Shown: positions 37,386-49,862 of the stretch, piece after piece
Position numbering within the stretch: position 1 is the first letter of the stretch
Layout of the letters: each line of letters opens with the position of its first letter
DNA from: Erythroxylum novogranatense
Taxonomy: Eukaryota; Streptophyta; Magnoliopsida; Malpighiales; Erythroxylaceae
Length of the DNA: 64,000 nt
Assembly: GCA_029891385.1 (NCBI GenBank)
Contig: CM057228.1
Coordinates: 66,098,523 to 66,162,522 of the forward strand
Direction: 5' to 3'
Position numbers and translations under genes: made by a program
The notes under the pieces: model-generated
Seen by the model: only the letters and a program-made list of their open reading frames with translations
Databases searched by the model: none
What the model was told of the DNA's origin: nothing

Positions 37386-38303
37386 GATCCGACCTTTGCC
37401 CATTCTTTTATTTCTAACTTTTCTGTCCGACATCCGATTGACTTGATTTTTAAAGTGTTAGATTCCTAAGACATTCATATACCTCTCCATGAAAGTTTTG
37501 GATTTTTTATATTTATTTGAAAAATATTGATTGAATCAAAGTGAGAGAATTGATTAAAGAGTTTGAGTTGGACATTGTTCTGAACATATTTGAGTCTTTT
37601 GGTGATATCTTGATCTGTGGTGATCCAATTGAGTTTATTCTTGTTCCAAAATAAATTAGATACATGGAATTACAAGTTATATTAAGGGACTGAATTTTAA
37701 TTCGGACTCTAGGACTTTCAATTTCTAAATTGAAGTTGGGTTTAATGTTCAGTCTTGGATTAGTAAGAGCTGAAAGTATTTTGGCCATAACTTTTGCTCT
37801 AGTCATCCAAATGAGGTGATTCTTGATTTGGATTGAACTAGAGAGATAGGGATACAAATGTTCTGATAGAATTGAGTTTCAATTTAGTCTCTAAGACTAT
37901 CAATTTTCAGATGGAAGCAAATCGCAGGAAAATATTTTAGCATAAAAATAGTCCAAAAGTATTTGGAGTATAACTTTTGGAGTATTGAACCAAATTGAAT
38001 GATTTTGGTGTCATTATAAAATTGAGATTATAAGTAACATTTCGCTATAAGGAAAATTTGGCAAATTCCTTCAATTTGATGATTAGAAAAATGTCCTAAG
38101 TCAATCATGATTTAATGATATTTTGAGACTTTAATTTATTTTTTAAATTTTGAGGAATTAATTAGCCTGTTAATGTGAGTAATTAACATGTTAATGTAAG
38201 TAAGATCATATGGCATAGGTTGATGGGATTAAATTGAATTAAATTGTTAAAAATACATGAGGGGCAAAATTGGAAGAATACTTAAGCTTTAAAGTTTCAA
38301 AGC

Positions 38304-38316
38304 ATATAAAGAAGGG
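38304..38316 (+). promoter_or_regulatory. TATA-like box in C2
   Basis: CATATAAAGAAGG, preceding a purine-rich leader (38380-38480). C3 has CATATATGGAGG at the same place. If used, the 180-base modules and palindromes lie in U3 and the hairpin module in transcribed sequence. Confidence 0.45.
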
Positions 38317-39183
38317 CCAATGAGTCATTACTCATTCATTAATGGCAATTTTGAAATTAGATATGTGGGCTTTCGTATAAGAAGAAGGAGAAGCACGCAA
38401 ATTTTAAAGAAAGAACAAAAGTTAAGAGAGAAAAAAGAGAAGAGGGTATTCGGTGGAGAGAAAGGAGAAAGAAGAAAGAAACTTAGGATTTGATTTTGGT
38501 GAGTTACAAGTGCGACTTTGATGTTTATTCATGAAGGAAAAATGAAGAGGAGCACGAAAGCTTTCTTTCAAACCAAGAAACCCTTCATTTGGGTGAAGAT
38601 TAAGGTAAGATTGGAATTTTGATTTGTTGGATTTTGAAAGAATTTTGGTTTAGATAGCTTGAGAATTGTATGGGTTTAAGTTCACTTAGATCAATTTTGG
38701 TGATTGCATGGTATGAATTGCTCAATTTTGGATTTCTATGAATTAGGGAATTTTGCCTTAGAGGAAGGAAATTAAGTGAGGCTATGGAAACAAGGCAATG
38801 GAAGAGGCTTTGGACATGTAATTAAGTATGGATATGAGGTGGGTACCATGTTTATAATTTAAATTATAAGCCATCTATATGTTTTTGAAAAATCAAGATG
38901 AAATGTTTTCAAAAAAAAATCAAGAAAATAAAGTATTTTCAGATTCATGGTTTTTAATGATTTAAGACATTGCAATAATTGTTCAATTAATTGTGTTTGA
39001 ATGATTTGATAATTGCTATAATTGTTGCATTCTTTGAATGATTAAGAATATGTTATGTGAATTGGATTGACACTGTGAAATTCTGAATATAAATGTGTCT
39101 GATATGACATGGTTATGAAAAATTAAGTTTTTGAAAGGTGCCTTTGGGCAGTTCGATTTTTAAGTGTGAAATATCTGTTATGT

Positions 39184-39397
39184 GGGTTTGGTTAGGTCCT
39201 ATAAGATGTCAAGTTCACTTGTCAATAGGCTTCTCCAGCCTGCCCGCTAGTGGCATGGAGTTCCTTTAAGGACTCTCATGAGTTCACAGCTACACAGGAC
39301 CGCTATGCGGGAATGTGTAGTACGTTCTGTTTACGGCTATATAGGACCGCTATGTGGGAATGTGTAGTACGTTCTATTTTCTGGACCGACCCAAACC
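39184..39397 (+). other. Predicted hairpin module in C2, with duplicated arm
   Basis: The outer arms GGGTTTGGTTAGGTCC and GGACCGACCCAAACC pair. Inside, CTACACA/TGTGTAG (39290-39320) holds an inner CCGC-TAT-GCGG. A 53-base tandem duplicate (39337-39367) has CTATATA/TGTGTAG and CCGC/GTGG, which still pair through G-U. Confidence 0.6.
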
Positions 39398-41219
39398 ATT
39401 TTTGATGTGTTATATGCTTATGTTCTGTTAATAAATGTGATGCATACATGTTTTAAAATTGTTCACGAATGTTTTGAAAAGAACTGAGAATTTTGAAAAA
39501 TAAGTATTCGATGTTTTCAACCTTGAAATTTTCCATAAAATGGCAACAAGTTTTGAAAAAAATGGTTTTTGCTTATTGTTCTGTTATAAACATGCTATCC
39601 ACGGGCTGTAAAGCTCACCCCCCTTTTGTCCCCATCTCCAGGTATCAAGAAGGAGATCGGATGAAAAAAAAGTCAAGACGTCCTTTCATTATGTATATGA
39701 TTGTGTTTTTAAGTTAAATTTTTGTAAAAATAAGAGCTTAGGCATATGTTGAGTATTGTGGGGATTTTTGTATCTTTTGTATTTGGATTTTGATATTGGG
39801 ATTGTATATGGCTTGGAATGCCATGAAGGGTTGTAAAAATTATTTTCATGATGGAAATGAGTTCTGAATTTGTATATGGGCTTGAATTATGAATTTGTGT
39901 ATGAGATATAGTTTTGTATATGGAATAGAAAAGGGAGTTATGGATTTGTATATAAATTGTATATGAATGTGATGAATGTGTTTGGGTTTTGGATAGGAGG
40001 TCCGATGATTTTGATTGTTGATCCGAATTATTGAAGTGTTATGGGTATGAATGTGTTTGATTGTGTTTGGATTCCGGACATGAGGTTCGACGATTGTGTT
40101 GATGGATTTGAAACATTGAAGTGCTCTTTGTTTATGGCTTGATTGGTATATAACAATGTGTGAGATGTTTATGGAAAAAAATATATGATTTTTAAAAAGA
40201 TGAGTAATGAGATATGTATGAATAAGAAGAATCTTAGGAATTGAGATTTGAATGTGGATGAATTCCAATTGGAATTTTTTATTTGCTTTGAATGATGAAA
40301 AAATAATTTATACCGATCTAGAATTGCATAGACCAAGTGTGTCTTGCGTTTCCAATGCTAGTTTTTCTAAGGTATGCGTTTTTCGGATGTCGGAATTTGA
40401 CCTTCAGTTTTTGTCCTTGAGCGAATTGTTTTCTTTGATTCTGAGCCTTTCATTTTCTTTGGCTCCTTAAGCTTTCGTTTCCGCACACTTTTAGATCCGA
40501 TTTGTTTTTCGTTTGCTTTTGGCCCACTTTCGCTTTATGATCCGTTCTTTCGGGATTTGTTTTTCGTTTTCTTTTGGCCCACTTTCGCTTTATGATTCGT
40601 TCTTTCGTTTCTGCCACTTTGTTTTTCGATTTATGTTTCCGAGATTAGGTTCTATAAACAGGACCCAACATGGAAGCTCCATGTCTCTAGTTTATTTAGA
40701 AACAAAAATCATCTCATTCACATTTCTTCAACTTTAACATAGATTTTGGAAAATCTCAAACGGGAATCACAATTTGACTTCTTCAGAAAATTGGTTTCCC
40801 ACTGTCTAAAGTTTCTAATGAATACCCAAATTTCATCTACAAATTGAACATCTGAGAGGCTAAATCAGAATTTGACTTCTTCATATAATTTGTAAACCCT
40901 ATCTCTCTAGTTTACTCCACATTGAAAATCATCTCAATTAGAACCCTACAGATCTAGATATATTCAAATTACCGAAGCATGTTTAGTAAAATAACACCAA
41001 TTCATACTATTCCATCATATTCCCTCACTTTCCTTCAATCAAACCTTTTTCCAATCAATTCAAAATGCTGCCAATTTTTGTGGAGAGATGACACAATATG
41101 TTAGGAATCTATTATCTCAAGGATCACTTCATTTAGAAGTCGGATAAGAAAGATTGGGCCAAAGGAATCAAACAAGGTTTCATCCTCAATCATATTGAAT
41201 CTGTTCGAAAAAAATGGAA

Positions 41220-42350
41220 TAACTTGCACTAGAGATATCAGATCAAGGTCATTCTTGAAGAGTTAGAAAGAAGACTTCAATGTTTACAACTTTTATGAGA
41301 CATTGAAGTGATAGTTTATCATCTAGAGGGTTGAAATTGGACTAGACGATACAAGATAAACACTGACTAGAAGAAGCTTATGAATAGTACACAAAAGATA
41401 TCTTGCAATTGACATAACTTTCTCTAGAGATATCAGATCAAGGTCATTTTTAGAGGTTTCAAAAGATGACTTCAATATATACAACTTTTATGAAGACATT
41501 GAAGTGAGATTTTGTCATCTAAAGGAATTGGACCAGACGATACAAGATGAATAGTGACCAGAAGAAGGTTATGAATAGTACACAAAAGATGTCTTATAAT
41601 TGGCATTACTTTCTCTAGAGACATCAGATCAAGGTTATTATTAGAGGGTTCAAAAGAGGACTTCAATATATACAACTTTGATGGAGACATTGAAGTAAGA
41701 TTTTGTCATTTAAAGGGTCAGAATTAGACTAGACGATACAAGATGAACAGTGACCAGAAGAAGGTTATGAAAAGTACACAGAAGATGTCTTGCAACTAGA
41801 ATAACTTTCTCTAAAGATATCAGATCAAGGTCATTATTATAGGGTTCAAAAGAGGACTTTAATATATACAGATTTCATAAATAACTTGAAGTAAGATTGT
41901 GTCATCTAAAGGGCTAGAATTGGATCAGACAATACAAGGTGAACAGTGACCAGAAGAAGGTCATGAACAGTACACAGAAGATGTCTTGCAATTAACATAA
42001 GTTTATCTAGAGACATCAAATCAAGGTCATTCTTAGAGGGTTAGAAAATCAACATATGCAACTTTCATGAAGACATCAAGCCATATTTTGTTATCTAAAT
42101 GGTCAGAATTGGACTAGACGATACAAGATGAACAATGACGAGAAGAAGGTTATAAATAGTACACAAAAGATGTTTTGCAATTGGCATAACTTTTTCTAGA
42201 GACATTGGATCAAGGTAATTTTTAGAGGGTTCTAAAAAGGACTTCAATATCTACAACTTTCATGAAGACTTTGAAGATAGATTCTATCATCTACAGGGTA
42301 AAAATTGGACTAGAAAATGTAAAATGAACTATGCACAGAAGATACAGTCT
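41220..42350 (-). repeat. Six tandem copies of a ~193-base unit in the D 5' LTR
   Basis: The phrase TCAGATCAAGGTCATT or a close variant recurs at about 41238, 41431, 41620, 41820, 42014 and 42202, spaced 188-200 bases. Each unit contains ACTTTCATGAAGACATT, GACGATACAAGATGAAC and AGTACACA(A/G)AAGATGTC. The same array in the 3' LTR has three units, split by B. Confidence 0.85.
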
Positions 42351-42430
42351 ATACTCCTGAGCATCTCCACTTATAAGGATCATAACTTTCGATTCTGATG
42401 TCCAAAAATTTCATACCATATACCGTTGGA

Positions 42431-42435
42431 AAGTT
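42431..42435. repeat. Target-site duplication of E, left copy (AAGTT)
   Basis: AAGTT is repeated at 44249-44253. The uninterrupted host phrase is seen at 26932-26946 (AAAGCTAGAAGGATAAG). Confidence 0.85.
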
Positions 42436-44248
42436 TGTTGGATCCCATTTCCGGAACCCAACCTCTTGCTCTGATAATCAAAATCGCATACTCTATATCG
42501 TTGAAAAGATAGAAACACAAGAGACAACTTAGACAAGTTCCGCATAGCTAAAACAGAATTTCTCCTAAAATCAGAATACCAATTGGGAAATTTCTTGCTT
42601 TTTAAGGAAGGAGAAGCACGAAATTGGGAAGAAAAAAAAAGAAAAGAGAGAAGAGAGGAGGAGCTCGGTGAAGAAGAGGAGAAAGAAGAAAGAAAATGCT
42701 AGGTCTTGATTTTTCTAAACCTTCAAGAAGGCTTTTGATGATTGTTCAAGGAGGAAAAAGGAAGAGGAGGATGAGAGCTTCCATTAGAGCCTAGGAACTC
42801 TTCATTTGGTGAAGGATCAAGGTAAGATTATTTATGATTTGTTGGATTTTTTTAAAAAGGTTTTGGTTTAGATAGCTTGAGAAATGTATGGGTTTGAGCT
42901 TTCTAAGGTCAATTTTAGTGATTTGTTTCTTTGGGTGTCTCAATTTTGGATTCCTATTGATTTGGGAATTTTTCCTTTGATGAAGGAAATCAAAAGAGGA
43001 AAGAGAAGCAAGCAGAGTAGAGGCTTTTTGAACAAGTATTAAGCAAGGAAATAAGGTGGGTTCCATGTTTATAATTGGATAATGAGCCATTATGTTTTTT
43101 GTTTTTAGTCAAGAAAATAAAATGATTTCACATTGCTTTATAATTGTGGAAATTGTTGCATTTGAATGATTTGCGAAACTACTATGTGTGATTGTGCATG
43201 AATTTTGATGATGAATAGTGATATTTGTACAAGTCCAAGAAGGTTAAATTGATTGTTATTGTGAGTATCTATATGATGATCCATCATCATACATAAGTGA
43301 GTATATTAAGCACGTAGGTAATATATGTGTTGAGATGATGGTAGCAAGAAATCTTCTTTCGAAGGAGAATAAGCAGATCAGATAGTTTATATTAAGGATG
43401 ATCGATGGAAGAATTGATCAGGAAGGAATATATAATAATTCAAAAGTGAGTACACTCCCTAACAGAGATTCAAGCAGAGAAGTACAATATGTTACTGAAA
43501 AAAGTATGTATTTTGTTTGATATAAAGGGTCATATGAGTGGATTCTTGAATTTGAGGAGACGCGAATTGCTAGTATAGGGAGTATATAGGTTCACGCCAT
43601 ACTATGTGAAAGTATGTTCGAGAGATGCAAATCTGACTTGATGAATGTATTAAAATCATAAGAAGTTAAGTCTGCAAATAAATTTCAAGTTGTGGAGAAA
43701 TTAGTATGAATGAGCAAACATGAGAATAAGTCCAAGTGTGATATGAGGAAATTCAAGGAAGGAAGTCAATTGGGAAATTGAAAAGTAAGTGAGACGAATA
43801 CTTTTGTTGACGTTTGGCTTGGTGTGGGCGCATACCATTTTGAAGAAGGTAATAGTGATTCTTGTGATTCCGCTATATGAGTTCACCCTTTGTGGCTTGA
43901 GATGATATGAGAAGGATGAGGAACTGATGATGGCTAAGGAAAGTACTTTGAAGTAACTCTATAAGAAAATCCGCTCTTGCTTTATAAGGGTTAAATGAAT
44001 TAACCCTACAGGGTAAGATGTACATGTTTTATGTTTTCGAAGAGTGTGGGAAAAAATTACTAAGGAGAAATGAAGAAGTTCACATTTCATGATTTCACAA
44101 GTGTTGGATTTCAGACTCAAGCGGGATCCAACATTTGAACATGGTTGGTATCAGACCAAGAAGATGAATCGGTGTCGTTTAAGGAATTTCTATAGGTTTA
44201 AGTTCACGTTAATGATCCGAGGTTGGGTTTCGAAATCGGTGCCTAACA
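42436..44248 (+). mobile_element. E: 1.8 kb chimeric LTR-type insertion
   Basis: It begins TGTTGGATCCC and ends GCCTAACA, with AAGTT duplications and 28-base imperfect terminal inverted repeats (42436-42463 with 44221-44248). The first 0.75 kb resembles a C-type LTR (purine leader 42600-42690, then GGTTTAGATAGCTTGAGAA). Bases 43300-43800 match D's internal region. At 44121-44133 there is a second LTR-like end GCGGGATCCAACA followed by TGGTATCAGACC, like a primer site. So E combines LTR and internal pieces; only the duplication fixes its true ends. Confidence 0.75.
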
Positions 44249-44253
44249 AAGTT
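44249..44253. repeat. Target-site duplication of E, right copy (AAGTT)
   Basis: Perfect copy of 42431-42435. Confidence 0.85.
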
Positions 44254-44516
44254 AGAAGGATAAGATGTCACTTTCTAGGAGACAAATTTGCCTAATTCAA
44301 CCTAGATTAATCCAGATTTTCCCCTGAACTTAGAACACGAATTGTTCCCTATGGAAGACTTGAAATTTTGCACTGTGCAAACTTGGAATGTCCTAAGCAT
44401 AACCATTCAGCTACCAAATTGACTTCATTAAACTCTCAAATCTCAACTCATCTATCTCATTACATTCAACTACATCTGATCAGTCATAATTCCTATCTTT
44501 CTTTTCTATAACATCT

Positions 44517-44558
<42 letters not shown>
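44517..44558. repeat. (CA)n(TA)n microsatellite
   Basis: About 12 CA units followed by about 9 TA units, at the site that holds 48 TA units in the partner LTR. Confidence 0.95.
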
Positions 44559-44559
<1 letters not shown>

Positions 44560-45069
44560 CCACAATTTATGTTCAAAAACCATCTACTCAAGCTGATAAT
44601 CATCTCAATATCATCCATACACAATTCATATTTCCTTAACATCAAAAGAATACAGTTTTACAAATCTTTAATGGAATTTCAAGCTTTAATACATCATCAT
44701 CTCAAAGTATCAAATTACAAGATTCTTAAACAAATAAACTTGGTATGCAACTAAAACATTGTGCTTTCCCAAAACCAACTCAAAATATAAAATAAGCAAA
44801 CTTGGAGAAATTCCCTTAGGCTCTTGATTACTTGATCTCTTAGCTATCACCTGAAGATGGGATGAAAAAGAGAGTGAGCTTGAAAGCTCATGGGTAATAG
44901 TTTATAGCGGATCAATAAGCAAAATCTTTGAAAACATTCACTTGTCGTAAAAAATTCTCATTGAGTTCATAAAACACATGTTTCACATCATGTAGTCAAA
45001 TTCTCAAACTATAAAACATGAATGCATCAAACTTGTTCACATATGATAAGCATATAAACACATCAGAAT

Positions 45070-45286
45070 GGTTTGGGTGGATCCAAAACAGAACATATTA
45101 GACATTTTCCATAAGGGTCCTATGTAGTCGTGAACAAAACTTACTAATGCAATCCCACATAATGGTTTTGCGTAGTCGTGAACTTATGGGAGTCCATGAA
45201 GGAGCTCCATATCATTAACGGGAAGGCAGGAGAAGCCTTTTGTCAAAGTGCACTTGATTTAACTTAGGAGACGACAACAAACTCAC
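45070..45286 (-). other. Hairpin module in D 5' LTR
   Basis: On the minus strand it carries the C-type module with two tandem TTCACGACTAC arms and the closing phrase GGATCCACCCAAACC. Pairing is weaker than in C2 and C3. The equivalent part of D's 3' LTR is deleted. Confidence 0.4.
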
Positions 45287-46152
45287 ATAATCATGTGTTT
45301 CACATCTTGTAAACATATTGCCCAAAATGGCAATTTTCCAAATCTTCACTTTTCATAGAGACGAGGTATTTTGAAAATATGATTTCATAAACATGATATT
45401 TTTTTCAAAAAAATCACTTTAAAGTTTTTTCATAAATCATCACACAATTTGTAAAACCACATATTGAAACTTCTCAAATCATTCAAAAGCAATAAATGCA
45501 ACACTTATGATGCAGTTGAAATCATTAAACTTCTTTGATTCAAAGAAAACATTAGTAGCTTATTTACTCTATTATAAACATGCACCCACCTTGATTTCCT
45601 TACTTAAAGACTTGACGAAAATTTATCTACTCTTGCTTCTCTTACCTTTCTTGATTTCCTTCTTGATTCTTCATCAAATGAAGAGATCTTTGGCTCAAAT
45701 GGAAACTCTTCTCTTCCTCCACATTTTTCTCTTCTTGAACCACTTCAAAATCTCTCTTAAAAGCTAATAAATGAAGAAACCCTAGCTCAGCTCTCTTCTT
45801 TTCTCTCAACCAATAAAATCTCTCTTTGATTTGTTATTTCTCTTGTTTCTCTCCTATTTTCGCTTTTCCCCTTCTTAAACTAACAAGCCAACATTTCTTC
45901 TTCCATTTCTACCCTTAATGAGTCCAGAAAGTCCATTTTATCCTTCCTTATAAGCTTAGGTTCCTTTAACCTTAAGTGTCTTGCCAAAAACACCCTTGAA
46001 TATTCTTATAACCTTAACACTTTGATTCAATCAACCTATATCATATAATCTTTCTAACATCAACATAATAATTAACTCCACAAACTTTCATAAAGACCTT
46101 ATAATTAATGTAAATCATACTTATTCATCAAAAAAAAATTAGGGGGCCAATA

Positions 46153-46157
46153 ACTAA
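46153..46157. repeat. Target-site duplication of D, right copy (ACTAA)
   Basis: Perfect copy of 8989-8993. Confidence 0.85.
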
Positions 46158-47015
46158 GCATGCCATAAAGATCAAATTGCTACTTACTTATTAGGCTAAC
46201 AATGTATCTCAAAACTCTAGATTATACCAGCCATCCAAGCAGGAAAAATTCATCACAAACTCAAGGTGAAGATGAGCTAGTTTCGGTAAAAACACAAGAC
46301 AACAAACAACTAGTTTCTTGGTTGTTTTGTGAGAGGTTAAGGTCTGAATTTTGTGTACTAATTTAGCTAGAGTAAAAACTAAAATACAGAGTAAAGTTTG
46401 AAGCAATTTTAGTGGAGAGAGGTGAGGGAAACAATAGAAATGTTGTTGCTGGAATTCGCTTCATCAACATGCTAGGTGTCACCAATTTTCAAAGACATAT
46501 GTCTTAAGGCATGGAATCCAGTTGTCCATTTCATATGCTGCCATTAATACACACATTAAATTGCCATAGGTCACCAATTAATTAGTCCGTATGTCTCATC
46601 ATAATTAGCCCACATGTCACATAATAATTTGTCCATTTGTCAATTAATTAACTATGTAAAATGTCACCCAATTATAGGTGTAAACATCCTAATTTTTATT
46701 TATTTATCAATTTATCCTACACTTGGCTTTTTCAAATCCAATTGTACATATTATTTCATAAATCTCCCAATTAATAACAATTAATTCCAATTTACTAATT
46801 GGAATCCAATTAAACCAAAATTCAAAACATAACAATTCACAATCCACATCATAGTCACGTAACATTTTTCATACCCCAAGACATGTCAAATGAGTGCATA
46901 TACTTATAATGTGTACAAATATCAATTAATGTATGGATGTTATTGTTATGCATGTATACGCAATGTTTAATCTAGGATTGAACCCTAAGCATGTTTCGAA
47001 AATTAGGATATTATA
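46158..47015 (-). repeat. Older LTR-like sequence hosting D
   Basis: AT-rich, non-coding. It ends (plus strand) AATTAGGATATTATA, which on the minus strand reads TATAATATCCTAATTT and resembles an A-type LTR start TGTAACATCC after C-to-T changes. Together with 8641-8988 it may be one old minus-strand LTR. It has no defined left end. Confidence 0.35.
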
Positions 47016-47510
47016 GTGGGAGCTAGTGGAGTGTGTCGAGTAGTTGGAGGTAAGTGATAGATAGATGGACAAGGTGCTAGTTAAGATGGCAAGACACCAT
47101 AGAGTCACAATACCTCCTTCACTAACTAGAGTTATCACATCATCATCGATTCCTCAACAACCGGATGCTCGAGCCATTTTAGACGCGTCACTTGATCCAT
47201 TTTTCTTATTTTATTTTTATTTTTATTTATTATTTTTTGTCTTAATAGTTAGAAAGGACTTAACCTACTAATCTCTTACTTTAAATTGTTTTTATCTTTA
47301 TTTTTATTATATTATTATTTATTTCCTTTTATTTTTCTTTTTCCTTTTTATCGCCTTGTGTTTTTCTTTTGCAAGGATTACTGTGCTTAATTTGGGATTG
47401 AGGATACCAAACAAATATTCCCTTATATTTTGTTTTTCTTTAATATTATATTTTTGTTTTTATTACATACAGTGGGGACAATGTACTTCTTTAAGTGTGA
47501 GGAAAGAGTA
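47016..47510 (+). pseudogene. 3' end of an Athila-like element (last ORF tail and 3' untranslated)
   Basis: A short frame (47065-47271) with PQQPDARAILDASLDPFF is followed by T-rich sequence and CAGTGGGGACAATGTAC (47471-47487), then TTTAAGTGTGAGGAAAGAG. That phrase, with the purine tract, is what precedes the 3' LTR in Athila-group elements as I know them. The matching LTR would start near 47510 but I could not define it. No catalytic motif is present. Confidence 0.4.
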
Positions 47511-47843
47511 TAATAAATTTTGAATAAATCTAAAAGAATTATTTTTAATCAATAAGCTTATTATATTCCTTATTATATTTTCTTATTAACTAAAATCCCA
47601 ATTTAATTAAAATATGTCTGAAACACTTTAGGTAATTATTAATTATTAAGTTAAATTAGTTTGAAAAGGGATGAAAGTTGGAATAGACATACTTTTATAA
47701 GTTATATTTTAGTCATCATTAAGATTGTTAATCTAAATGAAAATTACAGATTATTTACACACATTAAACCTAAATGTGAGTTTTGAGCTTAGAGTAATAT
47801 ATCATTATGTTATACTTTATTATAACCAAATGGTTATAGAATA

Positions 47844-47854
47844 GGTATAAAAGG
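47844..47854 (+). promoter_or_regulatory. TATA-like box
   Basis: GGTATAAAAGG, followed 35-45 bases later by CCCTCAACACAAACACC, a plausible start region. Probably an LTR promoter; no downstream gene is seen. Confidence 0.35.
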
Positions 47855-48401
47855 GGTTCCATAAAGTTTCCCTCAACACAAACACCACTAAGACACATTA
47901 CATGCTACAATTCACTGCTTACTTATAAGCCATTCATAAGAAAAGTTTATATTCTCCAAGAGGTAGTAAGATTTTGATTACAATGAATAGAAAAGTAGCA
48001 AATATGAGTTGCTCCCTTATACTAGTGATGATAACTTCCATAATAACTTCTTTATGTCTTTCCTTTCTTATAAACCTCCTATAATTCCTCTCTCTTGATA
48101 TCTCATGTAAGCACATTCCCTTTGCAATGATATATGCAGCCTTCGTAGCTTCATATGAGTTCTTATGATCCTGTAGCCAGTATACAATATCAAACAAAGA
48201 ATTCACCTCTATATTCAAATGATATAGCCGTTTAATCTTGCTCCATAATGAACTTAAAAAATACATTAAAAAATATGCCCTTTTTAGTCTCATCCCCTTC
48301 TATACTTAGTACACAAGTTCCTAAGAGATTCAAATATCCCAATCTATCTATGTTAATTTTTTTTATTTTTTACTACTAGTTATAATAGGAAACTTATTCT
48401 A

Positions 48402-48434
48402 GGAATAAGATTTTATCCCACAAAATCTTATTCC
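48402..48434. repeat. Perfect 13-base inverted repeat
   Basis: GGAATAAGATTTT and AAAATCTTATTCC separated by seven bases. It may be the core of a small inverted-repeat element, but no terminal duplication is evident. Confidence 0.6.
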
Positions 48435-48570
48435 ATCCTACAGTTGGTCCCTTCCCTTGTAACTTATCTTGCAAAATTGGTTAGAGATGTGTGATAAAGG
48501 GAGATGATATCATAGATAAGAGTCCTCAAAAGCTATATTGGGTCATAGCTAGATACCGAATGTTCCATTT

Positions 48571-48631
48571 CTATAAGAAAGCTAGTTTATTATCATTCAA
48601 TCTATAGGAAAGCTAGTTTATTATCATTCAA
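48571..48631. repeat. Tandem duplicate, period 31
   Basis: A 30-base block ending TTATTATCATTCAA occurs twice with one substitution. Confidence 0.9.
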
Positions 48632-49756
48632 AAATAAGTAAACTCACCTTAGCTTAAGTAAACAATCTAACAATTGCCATTATTGCCTTTTAGTGAGGAA
48701 TAAGGGGCCTATAACTATTTTAATTGTTATACTAGACAAATTCTTTGCTACCATTACCAATTTTGCAAGTGATACCTACCTCAACAGAATCCCTCAACTT
48801 CAAAAGCTAAGAGAAGAACCAAAAATAATGAATCTCCCATTTTGTCCATCTTGAGGGAAGTAATGCAGTGGAAGGTCAAAGTGATTAACTAGAACTTGCT
48901 TCCAACTCTTTCATTGAGGAGGGGCATAAGGAGGAGAAGCATCCTTATCTCCCTTTATAAAAAAAGTAGGTAGGGTCAAAGACACTAATAAGGATGGGGA
49001 GGGTTTATAGGGAGAGACAAAGGGAGAATTCAATAATAAAAGTAGCTTTCATGTCAGAAGGTAGACATTAGCAAGGAAAGGAAAGAAACTTTTGGTAAAG
49101 AAAAGTAGTTAAATTACCATTACCAAAAACGGTAAAAAAAACAAAGGCAGGAACAGATTAAGATAGAAAAGACACAAATGCCCTCTAATAAGCTAGAATC
49201 GAGGAGGAAGCTAAAGAAAGTAGACAGAGAAGAGGTGCAAGATTTACCAAGAAATAAAAAGACCAAGATGTTAAAAAGAACAAAGAAACGAGGAAGAGAG
49301 AAGAAAATGTTGAATCAAAATTAGGATGTAAGGAAAAAGCTTAGTCAGAGAAGGAGAAAAGTATGAAGAAGAAGGGACAATAGAAAAAACCCATTGTAAC
49401 ATTAAAAGTTGACCCATTTTGAGACCACATTGTCAAACTTGAGGCATTAAAATGATAAAGACATTTATATTTAACTAATTGTTTTGGGTTATTTTTCTTT
49501 GACTCTTACCTACCCTATCCATTAGGAGTAACTAATTTCGAGATAGAGCCTTTTCTTTGACTGGTAATAGTCACATTAATAACCAATTACCTTATTTTTA
49601 TTAAAGACCTTTCATCTGTTTTTAAACCTTGAAGGATTTTTTTATTTACTTGATTGCATGAAACTTAGCTTATATTGAAAAATTTTAAAGAGAAATTCCA
49701 TTGTGCTTATAATTGATGGTGCATACTGATCATTAAATTTATCTATTGCTTTTACA

Positions 49757-49862
49757 ATCATATAATAACAACAACAACATCTACTAACAGTCCGGCTGAA
49801 ACGTCGATTCTGGGAAGGTCCAATAGTATGCAGCCTTATCCCTACCAAGTAGAGAAACTATT
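49757..49862 (-). mobile_element. SINE-like 3' fragment
   Basis: On the minus strand it reads TTTCTCTACTTGG, then TAGGGATAAGGCTGCATAC, then CCTTCCCAGAATC, and ends in a GTTGTTGTTGTT tail. This order matches the 3' half of common angiosperm SINEs (Au/TS-like). No A and B box polymerase III promoter is visible, so only the 3' part is present. Confidence 0.5.

Larger units (their letters stand above)
36140..40670 (+). mobile_element. C2: C-type LTR with its start deleted
   Basis: The right end is GGACCCAACA at 40670. Blocks align with C3 in order: 180-base modules (36290-37110), palindromic module (37160-37385), GTCCGACATCCGATTG (37426-37441), TATA-like CATATAAAGAAGG (38304-38316), hairpin module (39184-39397), CTCCAGG (39636-39642). 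The expected TGTTGGACCCCG start is not present, so about the first 100-200 bases are gone. No second LTR is attached. The left edge is estimated from alignment with C3. Confidence 0.75.
40671..42435 (-). repeat. D 5' LTR, left piece
   Basis: From TGGAAGCTCC it matches 9222 onward in the other D LTR. It includes a six-unit tandem repeat. The 228 bases that should lie to its left are missing. Confidence 0.8.
44254..46152 (-). repeat. D 5' LTR, right piece
   Basis: Matches 26945-28690, but keeps the hairpin module (45070-45286) that the other LTR has lost. On the minus strand it starts TATTGGCCCCC, where the expected TG is now TA. The CA/TA microsatellite is at 44517-44558. The 86-codon frame at 45507-45767 is leader sequence. 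Confidence 0.82.

Noticed and set aside
39846..40268. 140-codon minus-strand frame rich in I, H and S
   Set aside because: Antisense of the end of the C2 LTR; the aligned part of C3 has stops, so it is not a conserved protein.
47934..48293. 119-codon minus-strand frame
   Set aside because: Composition is close to a real protein, but no motif, start context or homologous pattern is recognised. Left as unassigned.
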